Notes under the pieces: generated by a model | Told to the model about the DNA's origin: nothing | Seen by the model: the letters and a program-made list of their open reading frames with translations, nothing else | The model's database searches: none | Source of the DNA: Atherinomorus stipes | Taxonomy: Eukaryota; Chordata; Actinopteri; Atheriniformes; Atherinidae | DNA length: 64,000 bases | Direction: 5' to 3' | NCBI GenBank assembly: GCA_023101725.1 | Contig: JALJCO010008634.1 | Coordinates: 62,001-126,000 of the forward strand | Part shown: positions 49,496-60,100 of the stretch, piece by piece | Position numbering within the stretch: position 1 is the stretch's first letter | Layout: every line of letters begins with the position of its first letter | Program-made: the position numbers and the translations under genes

Positions 49496-50194
49496 TGTTT
49501 TTTTTTTTAACATATCTGCTGATTTAATTATTCAAGTTCGTATGGGTTTGGTAAATTAAAACACTTTCTTGACATCATACCACCATTTGACAGCATCTAA
49601 ATTACTGAATTAGCAGTTTAACAGAAAAAGTTTCTATTCATTCATTTCTTTCTGCTTATCTGAGCTCACATTGCAGCAGCAACAGGCTGAAAAGGAAGCA
49701 GAGACAAACCAGCTCCAACTGAGGTATTTCCAGGATTCCCCGGTCAGTATTCACACCAGTGTGTTCTGGTTTGCTCCAGCTAGGAAGTGACCAGGAAGCA
49801 TCCTGATCAGATGCCCGAAACATAAATGATGATATGCAGAGAAGCAGCGGCTTTAATCTGAGCCAGGAGTTTAAAAATTGCAACATATGAATGTTTTTGT
49901 TGCAGTTAAAAAGAAAACAAAGAACAAATAGGACGTGTGTATTCTTCTAAATCAGACGACCATGTTTGATTCAAAACTCTTTTATTAAACGGGACTTGTT
50001 GACCCAGAGGAAGGAGATGTGCACAACTGCTGCAAAGCAGTTTAAGAAGCATGCTGCTGCAAGTCTGGCTTCTCTAGGCAGTCGCCAGGACAACCATCTT
50101 TGCACCAATTAGTAGCTTAAATCACCTCCACACAGTGGAATTGTAGTTAATGATTACTTAGTGCCTGCAAACCTTTAATCTGCGCGTGTCCTGC
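49496..50194. other. Region downstream of the pld3 3' end; no gene recognised
   Basis: No coding region is supported. The stretch 49981-50194 may still belong to the pld3 3' UTR if the distal poly(A) signal is used. Confidence 0.4.
49981..49986 (-). terminator. pld3: Candidate distal poly(A) signal of pld3
   Basis: AATAAA on the minus strand in the context TTTAATAAAAGAG, about 720 nt after the stop codon. Use would give a 3' UTR of about 740 nt. Confidence 0.4.
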
Positions 50195-50214
50195 TGACTG
50201 CAGCATCACATGAA

Positions 50215-50220
50215 TTTATT
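50215..50220 (-). terminator. pld3: Candidate proximal poly(A) signal of pld3
   Basis: AATAAA on the minus strand, about 485 nt after the stop codon, with no other exon-like sequence between. Which of the two signals is used cannot be told from sequence. Confidence 0.45.
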
Positions 50221-50703
50221 AGAGAAGAGCTCAGAAGTACGAGCACACCGTCTGAGCATCAAGTATGTCCAATTCCCGGAAAATGAACGATGAAGAGAGT
50301 CCCTGACTCTGTCCCTGAGCTGAGCTGGGATAAAAAGTCCCTTTGAGGCTGAAGGTGTGATGAGTGAGACTGGGAACCAGCTGAGACCAGTGACGGACCC
50401 CAGTGCAGGGCTGGAGCAGCAGCTGGTAGAACAGGACAGAAACAACACACACGTCTGATGTGTGCGCGCTGGCGGGATGTGCTAACATGCCTTCTGTTCT
50501 CCGGTACACCCGGACCATCCTCCCGGGTCTGGCAGAGCCGGCCGGCAGCACACATGAAACAGGAGTTAAGCAGGAAAGTTTCTTTTGTTAGATCTGGAGT
50601 TTCCATGTTCCCCGTACGAGCAGCTGACTCAGCGCACGAGTGCAAAATGAGAAGTGTGTACATGTGCAAACACGGCACCGACAGCCTGAGACGGGTGTCG
50701 GAG

Positions 50704-50891
50704 CTAACAGAGGTCGGTGTGGTCCGAGTCCTGCGTGAGAGGCGTGCTGTACGCAGACTCCCAGTCCCGCTCAAACACAGCCTTCAGCTGTGATTGGACG
50801 GTCGGCTCCGCCAACTCGGATGCCGTCTGGTTGACGACCAGCGCTGAGCCGGCTGTCCTCACAAAGTAGTCCCCCGACCAGTTGGACGTAC
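50704..50891 (-). CDS. pld3: pld3 exon h, C-terminus and stop
   Basis: 188 bp, acceptor GTTTTCAG. It completes Gly344, then [19 protein letters not shown] and a C-terminus ending DHTDLC with stop TAG at 50706-50704. Sequons NWS and NQT are present. The tail after the conserved RDWESAYS segment is short and poorly conserved, as in other family members. The intron before it is 116 bp. Confidence 0.94.
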
Positions 50892-53800
50892 CTGAAAACA
50901 GAATCAACAGTGATGAGTGAGCTTGGTTTTAGCTCCCGGCAGGTTTGTGTCTTCATCTCTGGACGAAATGAGACATTTGGCGGGAATCTGAGCGTGTGCA
51001 GCCTTACCTATGTATGCCACCTTATCCGTCACCATGTACTTGTTGTGGTTAACTCTTGCAAAGGGAATCTCTTTCTGCTTGGGGTCGGCAGGCACCACGA
51101 ACAACCTCTGCAAAAACAAAACATGACGTCCTCAGTCCTGCGTCTGCTGCAGCCAGTATGCATGAACTTTCTCAGTGGGAGAGGTCACATGACCTGCTTA
51201 CGTGCACAAACCCGGGGCCTCATTTATAAAACTGTGCGCAGGATCTGTACTCAAAGTGCACGAGCACCAAAAACCCAAAGTTTGTGTGCACTGAAAAATA
51301 TTCAGGTTTATAAAACCGTGCGTGCGCACAGATCCAAGCAATTTCCTAAAGATGCACAATATTGGAATTTTGGCCGATATCTGATATGCCGATATTTTAA
51401 AACTCATGTGGCTGATACCCAATACCGATACCGACATTAAAGCTGAAGAATAAATTATGTAGTATTCATTCCTTGTCCAAAATTAGTAAAAAATATTTCA
51501 ACTTGTGTTTATGTAGAACAAGTCAAACTTAACGACAGTTGTTCAAACAAAACTAAAACAAAAACCCCAAAACAGGGGATATTTGGTTATTTACACAAAC
51601 GACAGTGTATGACCTCTGTTCACATCCAGAACAAACTGTCTTTGAAGTTTTAAAGTCTGTACAAAATTGATGGAGAAAAAGTTTTTTTGTTTTTTTTTTT
51701 TAGACTTCAGAAACAGCAGCCTGATCGGTTAAATATCGGTGGAGTGGCTGATGTCCGATACTCAGTCTTAAGGCTGATACTGGCCGATACTGACAGGGGG
51801 CCGATTATATCGTGCATTCTTAAATTTCCCCTTTATAAATAAGACTCTCCCTGGAAATTTGCGCAGGTGAATTAGGCCCCGCCCCCTACACACCCACATT
51901 CTACCATAGACGATCAATGCAAAGTACCTCATGGATGTTTCTGCATGTAAATAAATCAGCTGATCTGTGGCATTAAAGCTGAATCGTGGCGACTGAGAAG
52001 ACATGGCAACACAATTTCATGGAGACTGAAGTCGAGGTGTTGGTGAGGTGGAGGCTCATAAAAATATTTTATTTGGACGTAGGGCTGGGCGATATAGCGA
52101 TATGAAAAATATATCGATATATTTTTAAATGAGATATGGCATTGGACCATATCGCATATATTGATGTATGTAGTTGAGTGTGTGCGTGAGCCGCTGTCTC
52201 TCGCTTACGCACACACATCTTCATGACACCAGCACGGCTGGTCCTTCTTTTTACCCGCCCTTCTGGACAGACTGAGCTGGAATGGTGCCTGCCGTGTCCT
52301 CGCTCGCTGTTTGGGGGGGAAACCCCTCCCTTCCTGCCCACCATGTGTCCATGTTGTGACTGACTGAGTTCGTGCTTTTCTGTATTATTGGTGTGTGTTT
52401 TTTGTTTTTTTTGTCTCCAAGGTCTCCACCTGTAAGTGGAGAGTTTGGAGACCTCTTTTTTACCACCAACCCATCTTTCCTCATGTTACCGTTTTCTTTC
52501 TGCAAAGGTGCCCTGTGAGGGGCTGCGTGACCACGGTCTGCCTGATCCTGTCTTGTAATGTTCTTGTGTTTGTGTGTCTTGGACGGGTTGTACTGAAACA
52601 TGAATTTCCCCTCGGGGATCAATAAAGTATCTTTATCTTATTTTATCTTATCGGTATATCAGTCAGTAATAACGGTCCAGGAAATATTCGTGGTCTCTTA
52701 AATCTCTCTCCGTCCTGATCCTCCTCTTGCCATAATGTTCCAGAGTTTTGGTTCAGAGTTTGCGTACAGGTGCGCAGATTCTGCTGTTAGGCTTGTTTTT
52801 ATATATTAGTAACTTACTTACAGCACTTTCACGTCTGTTTTGTGCATAAGCAAGCTTTATAAATGAGACCCCTGATTTTTTTTGTTTTGTACTAGTGATG
52901 CACTGATCCGAGGATCAGATATCGGCTCCAGTACTGGCAAATTAGCAGGATCGGATATTGGATAAATGAGGCCGATCCAGCATTCCGATCCAGTCGTTTC
53001 TGTTTTTATTAATATCATCATAAATGTACACTTTATTAGTTAATAAATAATATTGAGTACATTTATATCTGTGTTAATTATGTTACTTTTTTTTTAAACA
53101 AAGCTAAATGTTTATGTCAAGACTACTGCTTTCACTCACATGGCGAGGTATACAGTTAATTCATTCAACAATAGTATGAGATCAGTATCGGGTATTGGCC
53201 GATATGCTCAGCCCAGGTATTGGTATCGGATTGGATCGGAAAAAACTGGGTCGGTGCATCTCTATTTTTGACTCCTGTTTTTAACCATAATTAGATGCAG
53301 ACATTTTCCTAAATTGCTCCAAAACTAAGCAAGTATGATGATGGAAGTTCTGTCAGAATGTCTGTTTTGTGGTAAATCATGTGACCTCTTGTGCGCGTTA
53401 TTCCTGGTAGAAGGACCACTCACCACCTGGATGTCCAGTTTGCTCTTGGGGTCCTGAACGGAGGCCAGAGACTTCAGGAATGGGAACATGACCGGCTGAG
53501 TGCTGGCCCAGCAGCTGATCAGCAGCCGCACTTTGACCCGCTTCTCGTACGCCGCTCGCCTCAGCTGGGTGTCGATGTCGGCCCAGTACCTGCACAGAGC
53601 GCCACATGGACATGCATGTCAGAAGACACAGACCGTCCATGCTTCAGACGACTGTAACCAGGAGCTCGGCCATCGGGCAGTCCAAAACGCTGCAGCTCGG
53701 CTTTTAAGCAACACAAGACACCAACATCATGTAACTCCTGTCCTGGCCTCTCTGGGCTGGCTACCGCTGCACCTTACAATACACTTTAAAATCTTAGTTC

Positions 53801-56800
53801 TCAGTTTTACTTTCATATCTGGTCAAGCCCCAGCTGATCTCTCAGAAATCCACACCCCTTATGAGGTCAGCTGGTCAAAGACGGTGAGTGGTTCACAGAC
53901 CCAGTCCTAGTCTGGAGGGGGCAGGGTTTGTAGAGCAGCAGCATCCAGGCTGTGGACTTGGTTGCTGGTGTCTTTATGCTGCCTTGATTATGCTGAAACT
54001 TTTAAAAGAAGCTAAAGGCCAGATTTAATCAGAAACAGACTGTCTCATCTCCTATAACTTATCTCTCATTGCCTCCGTCTTCTCACTCATCTCCTGTCTT
54101 ATCTCCTATTTCTCATCTCTCATCTCCTGTGTCTCATCTTTCATCTCCTGTGTTTCATCTCTCGTCTCCTGTTTCTCATCTCATGTCTCATCTTTCATCT
54201 CTTGTGTTTCATCTCTTATCTCCTGTTTCTCATCTCATGTCTCATCTCTCATCTCCCGTTTCTCATCTCTCATCTGCTCTGTCTCACCCCTGTTTCTCAT
54301 CTCCTGTTCCTCATCTATCATCTCCTGTGTCTCATCTCTCATCTCCTGTTTCTCATCTCCCGTTTCTCATCTCTCATCTGCTCTGTCTCATCCCCTGTTT
54401 CTCATCTCTCATTTCCTTTGTCTCATCTCTCATCTCCTGTTCATCATCTATCATATCCTGTGTCTCATCTCCTGTTTCTTATCTCTCATCTTCTGTGTCT
54501 CCTCTATGATCTCCTATTTCTCATCCCTCATCTACCGTGTCTCATCTCCTGTGTTTCATCTCTCATCTCCTGTGTCTCATCTCTCATGTCCTGTGTCTCA
54601 TCTCTCATCTTCTGTTTCTCATCTCTCATCTCCTGTGTCTCATCTCTTCTGTTTAATCTTTCATGTTTCATCACTCCTCTTTCTCATCTTATGTCTCATC
54701 TCTTATCTCCTTTTTCTCATCTCTCATCTACTGTGTCGCATCTCTCATCTCCAATGTCTCATCTCTTTTGTTTAATCTTTCATGTCTCATCACTCCTCTT
54801 TCTCATCTTCTGTGTCTCATCTCTCATCTCCAATGTCTCATCTCTTCTGTTTCATCTTTCATGTCCTGGGTCTCATCGCCCCTCTTTCTCATCTCTTATC
54901 TCCTTTCTGTCTCTTGAACCTCTCCTCTGTCTCATGTCTCATCTCTCCTCTGTCTCATCTCCTTTCTGTCTTATCAATTATCTTCTCTGTCTCATCTAGT
55001 CTGTATTATTTTTCATCTCTTTTTTTCCTCATCTCTCACCTCCTCAGTCCCACGTCTCATCTCAGCTCAGTCTCCATTTAACATTTGGTTTAAAATAGTG
55101 AAAAATGAACCGATTACGGGAAAACTTGGACTTTCTTGGGTGTTTGATGAGAGAACGAGCACAGACTGGATGAACTGACCTGATGCTGTTTGAAGACATG
55201 GTGGTCTACCAGTTACCTTTTAGGATGAGAAAACTCCATGGTGGGCAGGTAGTTCATGACAGCGATGTAAATGAAGCTCTGGGCATCTTCCATCACACTC
55301 AGGATGGACTGAAGATCTGGAGTTCTGCCGGCTGCACAGAAAGATGGAGGGGAACTCTGAGGAAGACACGGGGGAGGTGTGGTGAACTACCTGTTCATTC
55401 CTCCATCGTTGCAGACATAGCTGATGATCTAAAGAGGAGCAGTCTGGTAAAGAGAAGCATCTCACCGACAGATAAACGCTGGACGGCGTGTCGTTGAGTG
55501 GCAGCTGCAGGGGCGTGTCCTTGTTGTACAGGGTGGAGAAGCTGGACGGCCACGGCGACGGGATCGACTGACTCTCCCCAAGGAACCAATATGCTTCAAA
55601 GATCTTACCGAGGTCTGCAGCCAAACAGCTGCAGTTGTAGACCACCGCGCCCAGCTCCTTCACCTGCAAACCAACAGGCTTCAGCATCTAACGCTTTCCT
55701 CTGAGCAGAAACAGCCTGACTCGAGGAAAAATAGATTATTTTGCATTTCATTCAGCTGATTCCTGCTGAGCTCTGAATTAAGTGTTCTGGGGAGGAGTGC
55801 TTATTTCACAAAAAAAGGAAGGTTGGAAATAAAATGTTTGAAACATTGACGGTAAATTATTTTTTTCTTTTTCTCTCTCTCAATTTTTTTTTTTTTTTTT
55901 TAAACTTGTCCTGTCCAGCATCGTAGCAAGCAGAATGATGATCTGGTTGCTTTATTGTGTTGAACAGATTTGCTTTGCCAAGGGGAGCTTTATTAACAAA
56001 AGAAGGATTTTATTTCTTGAATCAAGCATTTGTTTATAGCAGCATTTTACATCATATTGTTGGGCTTGACAAGAGAAAAATGAAAGTTAACAGCAGCAGT
56101 GATAGAAAGTGGAACAGAGAAAAAGGAGTGAGGAAAATAGAGAGAGAGAGAGAGAGAGAGGAGAGAGAAAAAACATGGATACACAGTCAACCGACACTTC
56201 TATACAGAAACCCCTAAACAACATTCCAAGGTCTTTGTTGGAAAACAAAACTAACAATCCCCTACAGGAGGACCTGCAGGTGGCTTAAATATCCTCAGAT
56301 CATACAAACACACGCAGAACTACGCAGAGACGAGGTAAAACCTAGTCAGCGCAATGGGAAGCAGCATCACAGTGTCATCATGCAGAATAAAGGGTCTCTA
56401 TGGTAATGCAGTCATGCAGATGCAGCCTCGTCTCTGCAAAGAGGAGGAAGCCCGCATGGCCCGAGACCCAGGCCCCCAGCAGCCCCCAGAGAACCGGACC
56501 CCAGCCACCCACCCCCCCAAAGGGATGGACATGCATCCCCTCACAGGGTGGCAGAGGGTGGCCCCAGCTGAAACCCCCCACGGTCTCAGGGCCCAGACCC
56601 CAGCGGACCAAGACCAGTCACTGCTGACCCGCATCGTGCACCGGCACAGTGCGGAGCCCAGAGCCCGAGCGCCATGGGGCCTTGACCCAGGCCACCCAGC
56701 CGACACCAAGGAGGACCGGATCCCCAAGATGACCCCCTGGCATGGACCAGCAACCACCCTGAGGCCCCTGCCCCACATACCCGACACCAGGGCGCTAACA

Positions 56801-57115
56801 CCCCCCCCCACCCCCCACCCCACCACACTCACACTCCCTCCCTTCATCCCTCAACACCCCTTCCTCCACCCCCCACACACATGCACCCCCACCTCCCTAT
56901 ACCCCCAGCACCCACATGAACTCCCCTTGCACACATGCACCGACCCACCCTTCCCTCCAACCTGACACACACACCCTCCACCCCCTCGCTCACATCCCCA
57001 CATCGTTCCATCCCCGACGCACAAGCACAAGCACAAGCACACGCCTCCCTCCCTCCCCATCACTTCTTTCCTCCAACCACTCACCCACATCTCCTCCCTC
57101 TCCCAGTCCATATTC

Positions 57116-57162
<47 letters not shown>

Positions 57163-60100
57163 CTCGCTCCTCCCGACTTACTTCTTCCTCCATACACATC
57201 CTGGACACCCTCCCTCTCCTTCCTACACATCTCTACCCTCCTGCACCTCCTCCCTCCTGTCATCCTCCGACATTCTCTCTCTCCAAGACCAATCCTTGTA
57301 CACCTGAATACACCCAACCACCGAAACACACCTCATCTCCTACACCTTATAAATTTCCCCTTTCACACTCACATTTGTCTGCTCTAAATAAACGACTCAC
57401 AAAAAGTTAAGGATATTTGGCTTTTTGTATGACATCAGAATGAATCTAAAATCCACTACAACCTTTCCAGGTGAACTGAATTAAACTTTCTCTAAACTTT
57501 TCAATGCACATGTACATTGTTCAATGGTTAAATATTTATTCTGCATCATTCTGTTCTCCAAAAACTGAAAGTTGAATATCCCTAACTTTTTGTGAGTAGT
57601 GTAATTCTTAACAACATTCAATATTTTAAATAGGGACACACAGATACCACATCATCTAAAACTGAGTACAAGTACTTGATTACTTGCTCATACCAAGAAC
57701 CGTGTTAAATTTCACAGCCCTACAGTAGTTTCTTCAGATTGGGGTCCGGTTCTGTAGTATTAGCCCATACCTACGGGGGCTGAAAAGTGCAAAATACATT
57801 AAAAAAAAAAACCCTAACAAACCTGAAAACAAAATTAAATGTACCTTTTGAAAACAAATTCATATTTCAAGAAACAACAGGAAGCGATGCATCGATGACT
57901 TCATCTTGTAGTTCAAATAAATTATTTGAAGTTTAGCTACATGATGTCATCGGCAGTTCTTTGAGGACGAGAACTGCACAGAACATGTTTTATGAAGTTT
58001 CTGATGACTCCACAAAAGGGACAAAACCTTGTGCGTGAAACATGCTGACTCCTGCGTACAGCTGGACTACAAATGATTTGATTGTACAACAAGATGAGGT
58101 CATCACTGCATCACCTTCCTTTTCTGTTATGAGGCGTCGTTCGTTCTTTAATTTCAGGTTTGGTTTTTCTATTACACTTGTACAGGTTAAATATTTTGGA
58201 AATCAAACTGATTTGTCTGTGAAGTGCCCTGAGATGTCCTTATTGTAAACCAGCGCTATACAGCTGAATTTAATTTGTTTTCTAAAACGTAAAATTTGTT
58301 ATCAAATTTGCAACTGTGTGTTTTTAAAATGGAAATGCGCTTGTTCTTCTCAGCCACGGTAGATACCGATACTGGAATCGGTATCGGCGCATCCCTGATT
58401 TTGAAAAGTGTGGGTACCTGTGTGAGAGACCTCCAGTCCATGTTGGCGCTGCCGATATAAATGTGCTTCTTATCTACAACCCAGAACTTGGTGTGAAGGA
58501 CGCCCGATGTGAGCGTTCTCATGTTAACCGTCCTGATATCGGCTCCTGAAACACAAAAAACAAATATCATGTCTCCAGGACAAATATACAAAATAATTTG
58601 AACCAAAAACGGCAACTTTCGCCGAAAAGTGACGAGTTTGCAGGTATGGTTGTAACTGTCTCCAGTGATAAATTGAACCCTCACTAACTCAAAAATGAAA
58701 CCCCATTAAAAAAATTCCGAACTATTCCTTTAATAATGTTGAAGGTGATTTTGATGTTCTCTAGAGAGCAGCATCATTCCAGATATCAGGTTGGAACAGT
58801 TGCAGTGACTTCATGTGAAAGGAATAGTTCACCCACAGAATGATGTAACTTTATTTTTCACTTACCCTCATGGTGAGCAAGACTGTGGAGCACTTTTTTA
58901 AGATGTCAAATGCAGCCGGGGATCAGGACGACTTCTCGTTTCCCCCCAATAGAGTTCACCAGGGTCCGAGCCAAAAAGATCCATAAAAGTCCACAACAAA
59001 TTGTCAATATTCCTCCATACTGCTCGTCCCATGTAATCCAAGTGTCCTGAGTGGGTAGCGTCCAGAATTTACTTGAAACTACGCCATTTAGTATATTTTT
59101 AGAGCCTAAAAAGGAGTATTGTTTACTTCCATGAAGCGCGCACATGCGCAGTCACGGAACTACAGAAGCCTCGGCGTTCAGAGCCAACAATGCAAGCGTA
59201 GAAGAAGAAATTCACTGTTTACATTGTGGTAAGAGCGCGAGAGCTGCAGACAAACCGGGAAAAACACAGGAGGGGTTGGAAAGAGAACGCGCGATCTCGT
59301 CTGCCGTGGCTTCCGTAGTTTGGTGAACGTGCATCGGCGTGCTTGCTAGGCATGCGATGTAGTACTGTTTAGACTCTAAAAATATACTAAATGGCGTAGT
59401 TTCAAGTAAATTCTGGACGCTACTCACTCAGGGCACTTGGACTACATGGGATGAGCAGTATGGAGGAATATTGACAATTTATTGTGGACTTTTATGGATC
59501 TTTTTGCTCGGACCCTGGCGAACTCCATTGGGGGGAAACGCGAAGTCGTCCTGATCTCCGGCTGCATTTGACATATTAAAAAAGGGCTCCAGAGTCTTGC
59601 TCACCATGAGGGTAAGTGGAAAATAAAGTTACATCATTCTGTGGGTGAACTATTCCTTTAGTGCTCCAACATGTAAAGTAAAACTGAAACGGGCGGCATT
59701 AACCGACACCTGACCCTGGGGAACGATTTACCGTATTTTCCGGACTATAAGTCGCTCCTGAGTAGAAGTCGCATCGATCAAAAAATACATCATGAAGAGG
59801 AAAAGAACGTATATAAGTCGTACTGGATTATAAGTCATATTTATTTATTGAAAATAGGTGAATTTTTTTTATTTTATATGTCCTAATTGTTACTGATAAA
59901 AAAAAATTCCCCAATCACTCTGATTCCAAACTTTATGCCTGTAAATGATCATAAACATCAGGATAAAGAAGGATAAACGGTGTTCATGAGGGTGGATGTT
60001 AGCATCCGGTATAAACAGCATAAACGTGTTTCTGGCAGCAGACTGTAACCCTACGTTTAACTTCAAACACCCTTTATACAAACTAAAGATCTAGCGACCA

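Larger units (their letters stand above)
51213..52873. mobile_element. Element with GGCCTCATTTATAAA termini, host of a nest in pld3 intron g-f
   Basis: The left end GGGGCCTCATTTATAAAACT and the right end GCTTTATAAATGAGACCC are inverted. Next to each end lies a matching GTGCGCA/TGCGCAG motif. Three later units sit inside (51347-51822, about 52080-52220 and 52246-52650). Together they make up most of the 2.3-kb intron. Confidence 0.6.

Noticed and set aside
50231..50774. Overlapping 80-171-codon frames (both strands) downstream of and over pld3 exon h
   Set aside because: They are in wrong frames across the last exon and the 3' UTR, and the true frame is fixed by the HKD exon chain.
54069..54999. 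146- and 265-codon Ser/His/Leu-rich frames
   Set aside because: They lie in the CTCATCTCCTGT minisatellite within a pld3 intron and on the opposite strand to the gene.
56354..57410. 203- and 164-codon Pro-rich frames and their minus-strand partners
   Set aside because: Open because of C/A composition with few T-starting codons; no domain, and they lie inside a pld3 intron.
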